This document shows, piece after piece, positions 7,902-16,452 of a stretch of 64,000 bases of DNA. Position numbers and translations under genes: made by a program. The DNA comes from RHKX01 sp963784885. GTDB taxonomy: Bacteria; Actinomycetota; Thermoleophilia; Solirubrobacterales; 70-9. A model generated the notes under the pieces. It was given only the letters and a program-made list of their open reading frames with translations. It was not told where the DNA came from and searched no databases. Where the stretch lies: assembly GCA_963784885.1 (NCBI GenBank), contig CAWATA010000004.1, positions 744,001-808,000 on the forward strand, read 5' to 3'. Each line of letters starts with the position of its first letter. The stretch's first letter is position 1.

Positions 7902-8435
7902 TCAGCTCGCCGGAGGCGGGGGCGGCGGAGGTGGGCTGCCGCCGCCCTGGACACGATCCGCCTGGTCACCGAAGGACGTGCCCTCCTCCTGCATCGCCCG
8001 CCAGCCGCCGTAGGCGATCGCGCCGGCGAGGATCAACCCCAGCCAGACCCCGATACCGCGGTTGATCGAGAGGTCGAAGCCGTCGGTGAAGTCACCGCGG
8101 CCGGGCGGATCGATGATCCGGAACAGGATCAGCAGGACGCTGAGAATCCCGAACCCCGTCGTGATCGCGCTGATCGCGACCGGGGTGTTGACGCTCTGCG
8201 CGTTCGCGGTCATCAGGGCGCCGCCGATCGCGACGATGATCGTCACGAACAGGACGAGGTCGATGAAGCCGAATGCCTGCCAGGCGTTCACGCCCGTGTC
8301 CACGCCCGCCGACGAGAGCAGGTCGGTCGATCCCAGATCGACGCTGAACCAGGTGAATATGAACATCACGATGAGCAGCAGGAGCGCCGATACGGCGGCG
8401 ATCATCTCCCCCTGGTTGAGCCTGTTTGTATCCAC
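7902..8435 (-). CDS. Four-helix membrane protein with Pro-rich tail
   Basis: 177 residues of unknown function. Hydrophobic helices lie at about residues 10-31, 52-74, 84-105 and 125-145, followed by a cytoplasmic tail ending GGGSPPPPPPPPAS. The start GTG at 8435 (VDTNRLNQGE) is preferred because GGGAG lies seven bases upstream; in-frame codons further up have no such support. A hairpin sits in the presumed leader. The protein resembles small tetraspan membrane proteins common in Solirubrobacterales, but no named family is recognised. The oligoproline tail is low complexity and may mediate protein contacts. Confidence 0.75.
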   Translation of the reverse strand: MDTNRLNQGEMIAAVSALLLLIVMFIFTWFSVDLGSTDLLSSAGVDTGVNAWQAFGFIDLVLFVTIIVAIGGALMTANAQSVNTPVAISAITTGFGILSVLLILFRIIDPPGRGDFTDGFDLSINRGIGVWLGLILAGAIAYGGWRAMQEEGTSFGDQADRVQGGGSPPPPPPPPAS

Positions 8436-8459
8436 TGGACCACTCCCTGTTGGGGTTCC

Positions 8460-8477
8460 GGGGTCCCGGTGGACCCC
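8460..8477 (-). other. Hairpin in the leader of the 7902-8435 gene
   Basis: GGGGTCC and GGACCCC pair perfectly around CGGT, about 25 bases before the GTG start and just downstream of a possible TAGTGT -10. It could be a leader structure or a remnant terminator of folD, which ends 43 bases upstream. Confidence 0.35.
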
Positions 8478-8519
8478 GCTGAACGGTGACACTACACGCG
8501 CCGGCACCCGGAAACGGCT

Positions 8520-9404
8520 TCAGCGCGAGGCGCGAACCGTGTTCGCGAGGAGCATCGCGATCGTCATCGGGCCGACCCCGCCCGGCACCGGCGTGATCCG
8601 CGAGGCGATCTCGGCGGCCGCGGCGTAGTCGACGTCGCCGACGAGCCCCGCCTCGGTGCGGTTCATGCCGACGTCGATCACGGTCGCGCCCGGCTTGATC
8701 CAGTCGCCTCGGACCATCCCCGGCCTCCCCACCGCCGCGATCAGGACGTCGGCGCGGCGGCAGACCTCGGGAAGATCGCGGGTTCGTGAGTGGCAGACGG
8801 TGACGGTCGCGTCCGCGTTGACGAGCAGGCTCGCCATCGGCCGGCCGACGAGGATGGAGCGGCCGATCACGACCGCATCGGCACCCGCGAGCTCGACGCC
8901 GGAGCGGTCGAGGATCTCGATCACCCCGGCCGGCGTGCAGGGAACGAGTCCGACGAGCGGCTCATCCGACTCGAGGTCGAGCGCCTCGCGGACGCCGATC
9001 CGGCCCTGTGCCAGGTGCCCGGCGTTCACCGGGGTGAGCCCGTCGACGTCCTTGCCCGCCGAGATCTCGGCCAGCACGAGGTCCTGGTCGATGTGGCCCG
9101 GGAGTGGCATCTGCACGAGGATCCCGTCGACGCCGGGGTCGCGGTCGAGGCTCGCCACCAGGTCGAGCAGTTCCCGCTCGGGCACGTCCGCCGCAAGCTC
9201 GTGATGGATCGATCGGATCCCCGCCTCCTCGCAGGCTTTGCGCTTGCTGGCGACGTAGACGTGGGACGCCGGGTCGTCGCCGACGAGCACGGTCGCGAGC
9301 CCGGGCGCCTGCGAACCGGCGGCGACGCGCCGGGCGACCACGTCCGCGACGCGCCCGCGCAACGCCGCGGCGATCGCCTTCCCGTCGAGGACCTCGGCAC
9401 TCAT
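8520..9404 (-). CDS. folD: Methylenetetrahydrofolate dehydrogenase/cyclohydrolase
   Basis: 294 residues, standard for the bifunctional enzyme that oxidises 5,10-methylene-THF to methenyl-THF with NADP and hydrolyses it to 10-formyl-THF. Motifs seen are YVASKRKACEEAGI with the catalytic Lys, VDGILVQMPLPGHID, GLVPCTPAGVIEIL, VIGRSILVGRPMASLL in the NADP fold, and the C-terminal TPVPGGVGPMTIAMLL. It is a single-copy folate gene in the minus-strand run, 100 bases downstream of pcrA. Confidence 0.97.
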   Translation of the reverse strand: MSAEVLDGKAIAAALRGRVADVVARRVAAGSQAPGLATVLVGDDPASHVYVASKRKACEEAGIRSIHHELAADVPERELLDLVASLDRDPGVDGILVQMPLPGHIDQDLVLAEISAGKDVDGLTPVNAGHLAQGRIGVREALDLESDEPLVGLVPCTPAGVIEILDRSGVELAGADAVVIGRSILVGRPMASLLVNADATVTVCHSRTRDLPEVCRRADVLIAAVGRPGMVRGDWIKPGATVIDVGMNRTEAGLVGDVDYAAAAEIASRITPVPGGVGPMTIAMLLANTVRASR

Positions 9405-9504
9405 TCGTGGTCACCCAGGCCAAGCAGACCGAGGACGCAGGAGGCGAAGCGGCCTTCAGGGCCGTGAGCCGACGAGGACGCCGGGATGGGCAGTGTCCGG
9501 GCGA

Positions 9505-11802
9505 TCACGAAGCCTTCTGGATCGGGGCGTAGTCGGCCATGAGCTTGCGGTCGCCCCCACCGCTGCGGAACCGGACGACGACGACGTTCCCGGGCTCGAC
9601 CGCCGTCACCACCCCCTCGCCGAACGAGGCGTGGACGACGTCGTCGCCGACGGTCAGCTCGAGCGCCGATCCGGCCCCGGCGGGCTCGTTCAGCGCGCCG
9701 GGCCCGGCGCTCCCGAAGGTGCCGCCGAAGCCGCCGCCGAGGCTGCCGGCCGAGCCCCAGCCGGTCGTCGCCGCGACGGCGCTGTGGCGCTCGACGAGAT
9801 GGTCGGGGATCTCGCCGAGGAACCGGGACGGGATCCCGGCGCCCTGGGAGCCGAACAGGCTGCGGCGGCGCGCGTAGGTGAGCGTCAGGAACTCGCGGGC
9901 CCGGGTCAGCCCGACGTAACAGAGGCGGCGTTCCTCCTCGAGGTTTCCCTCGTCGATCGAGCGCGAGTGCGGGAAGACGCCGTCCTCGCAGCCGATCACG
10001 AAGACCGCTTTGTACTCGAGGCCCTTCGCATTGTGGAGGGTCATCAGAGTCACCTTGGTCGCGTCGTCGGTGAGCGCGTCCTGCTCGTTGATCAGCGAGA
10101 TCTGCTCGAGGAACTCCTCGAGCGGCGCCAGCTCGCTCTCGCCCTCGAGTTCGCGGTTGGCGTCGAACTCGCCCGCCATCCCGATCAGCTCCTGGAGGTT
10201 CTCGATCCGTCCCTCGGCCTCGATCGTCCGCTCGGCTTCGAGCGCCTCGATGTATCCGGACTCCGAGAGCACCGCCTCGAGCAGCTCGGCGACGCTGCCA
10301 CGGCGCTCCGCCCGCTCGGTCAGGCTCGCGATCAGCTCGCCGAAGCGCCCGACGGCTTTCTTCGCGGCGACCCCGAGCCCGGGGATCGCATCGGCGTCGG
10401 CGATCGCCTCCAGCGGCGGGATCCCGGTCGTGTTGGCCCAGCCGAAGACGCGGCCCTCGGATGTGTTGCCGATGCCGCGCCGCGGCGAGTTGATGATCCG
10501 GGTCAGCGAGACGGTGTCGTCGGGATTGGCGAGGACGCTCAGGTAGGCGATCGCGTCGCGGATCTCCGCCCGCTCGTAGAACTTCGTCCCGCCGATCACC
10601 TGGTAGGGAACGTCGAAGCGGACGAGCGTGTCCTCGAGGACGCGGCTCTGCGCGTTGGTCCGGTAGAAGACCGCGACGTCGTCGCGGCCGACCCCGTGCT
10701 CGTCGACGAGGCGGTCGATCTCGCCGGCCACCCAGCGGGCTTCCTCGTGCTCGTCGGAGAGCTCGGCGATCGTCACCGGCTCGCCCCGCCCGGCATCGGT
10801 CCAGAGGTTCTTGTCGAGGCGATCGCGGTTGTGGGCGATCAGGCCGTTGGCCGCGTCGAGGATCGTGCCGGTCGAGCGATAGTTCTGCTCGAGCTTCACG
10901 GTCGCCGCCTCGGGGAAGTCGCGCTCGAAGTCGAGGATGTTGCGGATGTCGGCGGCGCGGAAGCCGTAGACCGACTGCGACTCGTCGCCGACGACGAACA
11001 GGTTGCCGTGCTCGCCCGTCAACAGCTGTAGGAGCCGGTACTGGACGCGGTTGGTGTCCTGGTACTCGTCGACGAGCACGTGACGGAAGTTGCGGGCGTA
11101 GCGCTCGCGGAGGTCGGCGAACAGCTCGAAGAGGTTGACGGTCCGGACCAGCAGATCGTCGAAGTCCATCGCGTTTGCGGTGTGCATCCGCTTCTCGTAG
11201 AGCTCGTAGACGTCGGCGACCGTCGCCTCGAAGAACGAGCCCTGCTCCTCACGCAGCGTCTCGGCATCGCGGAGCCGGTTCTTCGCGCCCGAGATCTGGC
11301 CCTTGATCGAACGCGGCGGAAAGCGCTTCGGATCGATGTCGAGCTCGTCCATGCAGCGCTTGACCATGCGCCTGGAGTCGGCCTCGTCGTAGATGGTGAA
11401 GCCGCGCTTGTAGGCGAGCCGGTCGGCGTGCTGGCGGAGGATCCGTGCGCAGGCCGAGTGGAAGGTCATCACCCACATCACCCGGGCCGCGGCGCCGGTC
11501 AGAGCCGCGACCCGCTCCTTCATCTCCCCCGCCGCCTTGTTGGTGAACGTGATCGCGAGAATCTCGCTCGGCCGCGCCATTCCGGTCGCCAGCAGGTAGG
11601 CGATCCGGTGCGTCAGCACCCGCGTCTTCCCCGAGCCGGCACCCGCCAGGACGAGCAGCGGCCCCTCACCGTGCTCCACCGCGTCGGCCTGGGCCGGGTT
11701 CAGTCCCGCAAGCAGGCTCTCGACCGCGGTCGCGCCGGCGCTGATCGGCGCGCCCGCGGACATGCCGGGCTGCTCGGCGGCCTCGTGGTCGGTCCGGTCC
11801 AT
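9505..11802 (-). CDS. pcrA: UvrD/PcrA-type ATP-dependent DNA helicase
   Basis: 765 residues, SF1A 3'-5' helicase used in nucleotide excision repair and plasmid replication. Walker A AGAGSGKT lies at residues 53-60. Also present are the Walker B region VLVDEYQDTNRVQY, motif III VVGDESQSVYGFRAAD, motif IV EQNYRST, and motif V-VI VTLMTLHNAKGLEYKAVF and LCYVGLTRAR. A Gly/Ala-rich linker leads to a C-terminal Tudor-like module (VGDDVVHASFGEGVVTAVE) known from PcrA, which contacts RNA polymerase. Start ATG 11802 is chosen over an upstream extension because a TATCCT box precedes it by nine bases and the extension is Arg/Pro rich. Confidence 0.95.
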   Translation of the reverse strand: MDRTDHEAAEQPGMSAGAPISAGATAVESLLAGLNPAQADAVEHGEGPLLVLAGAGSGKTRVLTHRIAYLLATGMARPSEILAITFTNKAAGEMKERVAALTGAAARVMWVMTFHSACARILRQHADRLAYKRGFTIYDEADSRRMVKRCMDELDIDPKRFPPRSIKGQISGAKNRLRDAETLREEQGSFFEATVADVYELYEKRMHTANAMDFDDLLVRTVNLFELFADLRERYARNFRHVLVDEYQDTNRVQYRLLQLLTGEHGNLFVVGDESQSVYGFRAADIRNILDFERDFPEAATVKLEQNYRSTGTILDAANGLIAHNRDRLDKNLWTDAGRGEPVTIAELSDEHEEARWVAGEIDRLVDEHGVGRDDVAVFYRTNAQSRVLEDTLVRFDVPYQVIGGTKFYERAEIRDAIAYLSVLANPDDTVSLTRIINSPRRGIGNTSEGRVFGWANTTGIPPLEAIADADAIPGLGVAAKKAVGRFGELIASLTERAERRGSVAELLEAVLSESGYIEALEAERTIEAEGRIENLQELIGMAGEFDANRELEGESELAPLEEFLEQISLINEQDALTDDATKVTLMTLHNAKGLEYKAVFVIGCEDGVFPHSRSIDEGNLEEERRLCYVGLTRAREFLTLTYARRRSLFGSQGAGIPSRFLGEIPDHLVERHSAVAATTGWGSAGSLGGGFGGTFGSAGPGALNEPAGAGSALELTVGDDVVHASFGEGVVTAVEPGNVVVVRFRSGGGDRKLMADYAPIQKAS

Positions 11803-11811
11803 CGCCGGTCG

Positions 11812-11817
11812 AGGATA
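11812..11817 (-). promoter_or_regulatory. Putative -10 box of pcrA
   Basis: TATCCT on the minus strand, nine bases before the ATG. No Shine-Dalgarno is visible, so a very short leader is likely. Confidence 0.4.
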
Positions 11818-11956
11818 GACCGCGGGCAGGCGCCGCCGGAAGCGAGGGTTCGAGCGGCCCGGCGGCGCACCGTCGGGCCGCAGTCGACCTCGATGGCAAG
11901 CAATGCGCCCGTGAGGAAGGCTTCTTGCCATCCACCTACGAGCCGGCTTGCAACGC

Positions 11957-12688
11957 CTACCCCCCGGCCGTCGTCGGGCCCTGCTTCGGGTGCAGCTCTC
12001 GCACCTCGGCTTCCGCCTCGCCGCCGTCGAGCGACGCCAGCCGCCGCTCGATCTCCGCCAGCCGGTCGGAGAGCTGCTTGATCGCGTCGGCGATCGGGTC
12101 CGGGAGGTGGATCCAGTCGGTATCCGGACCCTCCGGCCGCCGGCCCTCGACGCGGACGATGTGGCCCGGGTTGCCGACGACCGTGGCCTGCTCGGGGACG
12201 TCGGTGACGACGACCGTGTTGGCGCCGATCTTGGCGCCGTGACCGACCGTTATCGGGCCGAGCAGCTTCGCCCCCGAGCCGATCGTGACGTTGTCCTGAA
12301 TCGTCGGATGACGCTTGCCGCGCTGAAAGCCGGTGCCGCCGAGGGTCACGCCCTGATAGACGGTGACGCGATCGCCGATCTCGGCGGTCTCACCGATCAC
12401 GACCCCGGAGCCGTGGTCGATGAAGAACTCGGCGCCGATCCGCGCTCCGGGATGGATCTCGATCCCGGTCAGCGCCCGGGTGGCGTAGACGATCACCCGC
12501 GGGACCACCTTCGAACCGCTCCGGTGCAGGGTGTGGGCGATCCGGTGCGCGAGGAGCGCCTGCACGCCGCCCCACGAGGAGAGGATCGCGAACGTCCCGA
12601 CCGAGCGGGCGGCCGGGTCGCGGTCACGGGCGGCCGCAACGTCGGCACGGACCTCGCCGGCGATCCTGCGAAGCGTCGGGCCGAACAC
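11957..12688 (-). CDS. cysE: Serine O-acetyltransferase
   Basis: 243 residues. It acetylates serine with acetyl-CoA to give O-acetylserine, the substrate of CysK. An N-terminal helical domain (GEVRADVAAARDRDPAARS, LLAHRIAHTLH) leads into left-handed beta-helix hexapeptide repeats: GARIGAEFFIDHGSGVVIGE with the catalytic His and Asp, VTVYQGVTLGGTG, HPTIQDNVTIGSGAKLLGP, IGANTVVVTDVP. GTG at 12688 is two bases after the cysK stop; another GTG at 12706 inside cysK is possible. It is co-transcribed with cysK. The C-terminal 40 residues form a predicted helix with LPDPIADAIKQLSDRLAEIE, longer than in short CysE forms. Confidence 0.93.
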   Translation of the reverse strand: MFGPTLRRIAGEVRADVAAARDRDPAARSVGTFAILSSWGGVQALLAHRIAHTLHRSGSKVVPRVIVYATRALTGIEIHPGARIGAEFFIDHGSGVVIGETAEIGDRVTVYQGVTLGGTGFQRGKRHPTIQDNVTIGSGAKLLGPITVGHGAKIGANTVVVTDVPEQATVVGNPGHIVRVEGRRPEGPDTDWIHLPDPIADAIKQLSDRLAEIERRLASLDGGEAEAEVRELHPKQGPTTAGG

Positions 12689-12690
12689 GT

Positions 12691-13641
12691 TCAGCCCCCG
12701 AACCACGGCAGCGACATGTAGCGCTCACCGGCGTCGGCGAAGACGATCACGATCCGCTTGCCCTTCATCTCCGGGCGGCTGCCGAGCTCGATCGCCCCGT
12801 GCAGGGCGGCGCCGGCGGAGATCCCGATCAGCAGTCCTTCGCGGGTCGCGGCCAGCGAGGCGGTGGCGATCGCCGACTCGTCCTCGACCGCCATCACCTC
12901 GTCGATCACCGAGCGGTCGAGGACGCTCGGCACGAACCCCGGGCCGATGCCCTGGATCTTGTGAGGGCCGGGCATCCCGCCGGAGAGCACGGGTGAGCCG
13001 GCGGGCTCGACGGCCAGCGTGTAGAGGTCCGGGTTCCGCTCCTTCAGGGCCTGGCCGACTCCGGTGATCGTGCCGCCGGTGCCGGCGCCGCAGACGACCG
13101 CGTCGACATTCCCGTCGGTGTCGCGCCAGATCTCCTCGGCCGTCGTCCTGCGATGGACCTCGGGGTTCGCGGGGTTGTCGAACTGCTGCGGCATGTAGGC
13201 GTTCTCGTGCTCGCTCGCCAACCGCCGCGCCAGGTCGACCGACTCGTTCATCCCGCCCATCGACGGCGTCTCGCGGACGATCGCGCCGTAGCTGCGGAGC
13301 ATCGCCGAGCGCTCCCTGCTCATCCCCTCCGGCAGCGTCAGGATGCATCTGTACCCGCGGGCGGCGGAGACCATCGCCAGGGCGATTCCGGTGTTGCCGG
13401 AGGTCGGCTCGACGATCACCGTCCGGCCCGGCTCGATCCTGCCGTCCGCCTCGGCGGCGTCGATCATCGCGACCCCGATCCGGTCCTTGATCGACCCGCC
13501 CGGGTTGAACCACTCGAGCTTGCCGACGAGCTCGGCCCCGAGCCCCTCGCCGATCCGCTTCAGGGCGACCATCGGCGTGTCGCCGACCACGGCCGACGCC
13601 TCGGCCGCGATCCGCAGGGTCGGAGAAGCACTCGATGCCAT
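12691..13641 (-). CDS. cysK: Cysteine synthase A (O-acetylserine sulfhydrylase)
   Basis: 316 residues, PLP enzyme replacing the acetyl group of O-acetylserine with sulfide. The PLP lysine lies in NPGGSIKDRIG. The phosphate and substrate loops EPTSGNTGIALA, GAGTGGTITGVGQ and GISAGAALHGA are present. Start ATG 13641 fits the family length; the open frame upstream belongs to the divergent nhaA region. A TACCCT box six bases before the ATG and lack of a Shine-Dalgarno suggest a leaderless mRNA. cysE follows directly, so both halves of cysteine synthesis are co-expressed. Confidence 0.95.
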   Translation of the reverse strand: MASSASPTLRIAAEASAVVGDTPMVALKRIGEGLGAELVGKLEWFNPGGSIKDRIGVAMIDAAEADGRIEPGRTVIVEPTSGNTGIALAMVSAARGYRCILTLPEGMSRERSAMLRSYGAIVRETPSMGGMNESVDLARRLASEHENAYMPQQFDNPANPEVHRRTTAEEIWRDTDGNVDAVVCGAGTGGTITGVGQALKERNPDLYTLAVEPAGSPVLSGGMPGPHKIQGIGPGFVPSVLDRSVIDEVMAVEDESAIATASLAATREGLLIGISAGAALHGAIELGSRPEMKGKRIVIVFADAGERYMSLPWFGG

Positions 13642-13647
13642 CGAGCA

Positions 13648-13653
13648 AGGGTA
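13648..13653 (-). promoter_or_regulatory. Putative -10 box of cysK-cysE
   Basis: TACCCT on the minus strand, six bases before the cysK ATG, within the 72-base divergent gap shared with nhaA. Confidence 0.45.
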
Positions 13654-13713
13654 GCCCCGATCGGGAGGGCGCTTGCGGGCAGCCGACCGCTGCGGGTAGA
13701 TACCGTCAGGGCG

Positions 13714-14937
13714 ATGGCGCCGAAGCTGCGACCGAAGCGGGCGATCCCGGTGATCGACCCGGTGGCGGACTTCCTCAAGACCGAGGAGGGCGGCGGCTTC
13801 GCGCTGTTCGCGGGTTCGATCGTCGCCCTCGCCTGGGTCAACCTCTTCGGGATCGGCGGCTACGAGTCCTTCTGGAGCACCGAGCTGACGATCGGGATCG
13901 GCGACTTCTCGATCAGCGAGGACTTCGAGCACTGGGTCAACGACGGGCTGATGACGCTGTTCTTCTTCCTGATCTCGCTCGAGATCAAGCGCGAGATCGT
14001 TCACGGCGACCTCCGCGAGCCGCGCAAGGCGGCGCTGCCGATCCTCGCGGCCGTCGGCGGCGTCGTCTTCCCGATCGCGATCTTCCTGGCGCTCACCGCC
14101 GGCACGTCCGGGACGTCGGGCTGGGGGATCCCGATGGCGACCGACGCGGCGTTCGCGATCGCGGCCCTGGCGTTGCTCGGGGATCGGGTCGGCGTCGGCG
14201 CGAAGCTTTTCCTGGTCACGATCGCGGTCGTCGACGACGTCCTCGCGATCGCGGTGATCGCGATCGTCTACACCTCTGATCTCTCACTTCCCTGGCTGGC
14301 GGGGGCGATCGGCCTGCTCGGCGTCGTCGCGGCGATGCGGCGGCTCGGGGTCGCAGCGATCTGGCCCTACGCGCTCGTCGGCGTCCTCGTCTGGATCGCT
14401 GCGCTCGAGTCAGGCGTCCACGCGACGATCGCGGGCGTGGCCCTCGCCTTCATGACGCCCGCCAAGCCGGTCGGCGGCCGCCAGGTGATCGAGGAACTCG
14501 AGGAGCGGATCCACCCGTGGACGAGCTTCCTCGTCCTCCCCGTCTTCGCCCTCGCCAACGCCGGGGTCGTGATCGGCGGCGACGCCCTGGGCGTCGGCGA
14601 CGGTGCACAGGTGGCAGCCGCCGTCGCCGTCGGCCTGGTCTTCGGCAAGCTGATCGGGATCTCGGCGGCGTCCTGGCTCGCGGTCCGGCTGCGGATCGGG
14701 ACCCTGCCGGAGGGCGTCGGCTTTCGCAGCGTGGTCGGCATCGCCGCCCTCGCGGGGATCGGATTCACGGTCTCGCTGTTCATCGCCGCCCTCGCCTACG
14801 ACGACCCGCTGCTCGTCGACAGCGCGAAGCTCGGCATCCTCGGCGGCTCGATCGTCAGCGCGGCGATCGGCGTCGCCATCCTCGCCCCCGGCGGGCGCCA
14901 CCCCTCGCGGGATGCCTCGCCCGATCGGCCGGGCTAG
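13714..14937 (+). CDS. nhaA: Na+/H+ antiporter NhaA
   Basis: 407 residues, polytopic inner-membrane sodium/proton exchanger for pH and Na+ homeostasis. Family segments include FSISEDFEHWVNDGLMTLFFFLISLEIKRE, WGIPMATDAAFAIAALALLGDRV with the ion-binding Asp region, VAVVDDVLAIAVIAI with the paired Asp, and the C-terminal GIAALAGIGFTVSLFIAALAY. Eleven to twelve hydrophobic helices are visible. Start ATG 13714 (MAPKLRPKRAIPVIDPV) is the first Met with family-like sequence after it. It is divergent from cysK. Its stop overlaps that of the convergent small membrane gene in a CTAG palindrome. Confidence 0.95.
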   Translation: MAPKLRPKRAIPVIDPVADFLKTEEGGGFALFAGSIVALAWVNLFGIGGYESFWSTELTIGIGDFSISEDFEHWVNDGLMTLFFFLISLEIKREIVHGDLREPRKAALPILAAVGGVVFPIAIFLALTAGTSGTSGWGIPMATDAAFAIAALALLGDRVGVGAKLFLVTIAVVDDVLAIAVIAIVYTSDLSLPWLAGAIGLLGVVAAMRRLGVAAIWPYALVGVLVWIAALESGVHATIAGVALAFMTPAKPVGGRQVIEELEERIHPWTSFLVLPVFALANAGVVIGGDALGVGDGAQVAAAVAVGLVFGKLIGISAASWLAVRLRIGTLPEGVGFRSVVGIAALAGIGFTVSLFIAALAYDDPLLVDSAKLGILGGSIVSAAIGVAILAPGGRHPSRDASPDRPG

Positions 14938-15107
14938 CGCTCGTCGTCGTCGGCGATTCGCTCGAACCGGGCGAAGACCAGGGCCGCGACTGCCACCAGG
15001 CAGGCGGCGACCAACCCGACGACGAGCTCGTGGCGCGCCCAGTTGACGATCACCAGCACTGCGAACGCCCCAAGCACGAAAAGCACGATCTGGATTGGTC
15101 TGTTCAT
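14934..15107 (-). CDS. Small two-helix membrane protein
   Basis: 57 residues, starting MNRPIQIVLFVLGAFAVLV. Two transmembrane helices (about 5-22 and 28-46) with a short NWARHELV turn and an acidic C-terminus (ERIADDDER). Function unknown. ATG 15107 is preferred over an earlier in-frame start because the hydrophobic helix follows it directly. It is convergent with nhaA, sharing the CTAG that makes both TAG stops. Confidence 0.6.
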   Translation of the reverse strand: MNRPIQIVLFVLGAFAVLVIVNWARHELVVGLVAACLVAVAALVFARFERIADDDER

Positions 15108-15175
15108 CCGGCGTCCCTCACCCCCTGCCGACTCGACCCGAGGCAGCAACATATCGAGGAGCACCCCGGCAGCGC

Positions 15176-15574
15176 TCAGATCCAGTACATGCCGCCGCCC
15201 TCCTCGGCGGCCTCGCGGCGGGCGACGTCGGCGATCGTCGCGCGGGAGAAGACGGTTCGGAGGGCCTCGACGCCGTCGGCCCAGATGCCGCCGGCCTCCC
15301 GGCCCTCCTCTCCGAGCTTTCCGTCCAGGGCCTGGACGACCTCGAGGACGGTGATCTGCTCGGCGTCGCGGGCGAGGCTGTAGCCCCCCTTGACGCCTCG
15401 CTGGGAGGTCAGCAGTCCGGCCCGGCGAAGGGTCGAGAAGAGCTGCTCGAGGAACTGGACGGGGATGTCGCGACGCTCGGCGACGGTCGCGATCGGCACC
15501 GGGCGGCCGGCGTTGCGGGCGAGCTCGGCCATGCCGACGACGGCGTAGCGCGACTTGGCTGTGACCGAGATCAT
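15176..15574 (-). CDS. Rrf2-family transcriptional regulator lacking cysteines
   Basis: 132 residues. The N-terminal winged helix shows the Rrf2 pattern: MISVTAKSRYAVVGMAELA, PVPIATVAERRDIPVQFLEQLFSTLRRAGLLTSQRGVKGGYSLAR. No cysteine occurs anywhere, so it cannot carry the Fe-S cluster of IscR, NsrR or RsrR types. Cluster-free members such as CymR control cysteine metabolism in Firmicutes by binding CysK. The nearby cysK-cysE pair makes such a role possible here, but that is inference. Divergent from the LuxR-type gene; the two promoters share an inverted repeat. Confidence 0.88.
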   Translation of the reverse strand: MISVTAKSRYAVVGMAELARNAGRPVPIATVAERRDIPVQFLEQLFSTLRRAGLLTSQRGVKGGYSLARDAEQITVLEVVQALDGKLGEEGREAGGIWADGVEALRTVFSRATIADVARREAAEEGGGMYWI

Positions 15575-15586
15575 GGCGTGGTGGTT

Positions 15587-15617
15587 GTAGCGGATCGGGC
15601 GGCGCCTGCTCCGCTAC
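15587..15617. promoter_or_regulatory. Divergent promoter region with inverted repeat (Rrf2 / LuxR genes)
   Basis: GTAGCGGA at 15587-15594 and its exact complement TCCGCTAC at 15610-15617 flank 15 bases. Each arm includes part of a possible -10 box: TACAAC on the minus strand nine bases before the rrf2 ATG, and TACGAT on the plus strand at 15615-15620. One bound dimer could control both genes. Confidence 0.45.
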
Positions 15618-15658
15618 GATCGCCGTCCGAAGACCCGCCGGAAGGGCAAGGAGGACCG

Positions 15659-16273
15659 TTGGGCGCCGACCGCTGCTGCATGATCATCGATTCCCATCCG
15701 GTCGTGCGGCTGGGAATCCGGCGGCTGCTCGAACCCTCCTGGGACTTCGAGGAGCTCTCCGACGGACGCGGAGCGGTCGAGCTGCTGAGCAGCGTCGGCA
15801 GCTTCGAGGTGGCGATCGTCGAGATGCGGGCCGCGGGCGACTCGGCGCCGTCGGGGACGGCGACGATCCGCAGGCTGCTGCATCACCAACCCGGGCTCGG
15901 GGTCGTTGCTCACGGCGGACGGTCCGATCGCCACGCGATCGGCGAGGCGCTCGCCGCCGGCGCCTCCGCCTACGTCAGCAAGCGCTCCTCGCCGAGCACG
16001 ATGCGCTCAGCCGTCGATGAGGTCCTGAGCTTCAACTCGTTCATCGATCCCGACGCAGAGTCGGCGAACGGCGACCGCCCGGCGGTCACGCCCCGTCAGC
16101 GGCAGATCCTGCAGATGTTCGCCGACGGCCTCTCGACCGAGGAGGCTGCCAAGCGACTCGGCCTCAGCGCCGAGACGGTCCGCACCCACGCGAAGGCCAC
16201 CCTCCCCCGCCTCGGCGCCCGCGACCGCGCGCACGCGGTCGCGATTGCGATCCGCGGCAGCCTCATCGACTAG
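15659..16273 (+). CDS. LuxR-family regulator with degenerate receiver domain
   Basis: 204 residues. The N-terminal half folds like a response-regulator receiver (MIIDSHPVVRLGIRRLLEP), and the C-terminal half is a LuxR/GerE helix-turn-helix (LTPRQRQ-like TPRQRQILQMFADGLSTEEA, then AKRLGLSAETVRTHAKATL). The phosphoacceptor Asp is replaced by Glu55 (VAIVEMRAAG) and the second acidic residue is Ser12. Lys108 is retained. The receiver is therefore probably not phosphorylated and may be constitutively active or ligand controlled. TTG at 15659 is chosen because AAGGAGGA sits at 15648-15655. No kinase gene is adjacent. It faces an HDOD-LuxR gene with a related helix-turn-helix. Confidence 0.85.
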   Translation: MGADRCCMIIDSHPVVRLGIRRLLEPSWDFEELSDGRGAVELLSSVGSFEVAIVEMRAAGDSAPSGTATIRRLLHHQPGLGVVAHGGRSDRHAIGEALAAGASAYVSKRSSPSTMRSAVDEVLSFNSFIDPDAESANGDRPAVTPRQRQILQMFADGLSTEEAAKRLGLSAETVRTHAKATLPRLGARDRAHAVAIAIRGSLID

Positions 16274-16351
16274 AGCGCCCCGCTGCGCGGCGCATGCCGG
16301 CGTCAGCGGCCTGCTCGGCCGCAAGGCCGCCGGCCCTCCGCTCGGCCGCCT

Positions 16352-16386
16352 GGCGGATAACGGCGCCGCGAGCGCCGTCATCCGCC
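16352..16386. terminator. Bidirectional hairpin between two convergent LuxR-type genes
   Basis: A 15-bp stem with one mismatch (GGCGGATAACGGCGC and GCGCCGTCATCCGCC) around a 5-base loop. A smaller hairpin, CGGCC-GCAA-GGCCG, lies at about 16318-16331. Together they occupy the 179-base convergent gap, which otherwise shows nothing. Confidence 0.55.
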
Positions 16387-16452
16387 GATCGCGGCCGATG
16401 ACGTGGTCGTGAGCCGACGATGACGCCGGCCCGCGCAGCGCCCGAGGATCGC

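Noticed and set aside
7902..7930. Oligoproline tail as a possible frameshift or sequencing artefact
   Set aside because: The frame continues to a normal stop and a hairpin follows; Pro-rich tails are frequent in high-GC membrane proteins.
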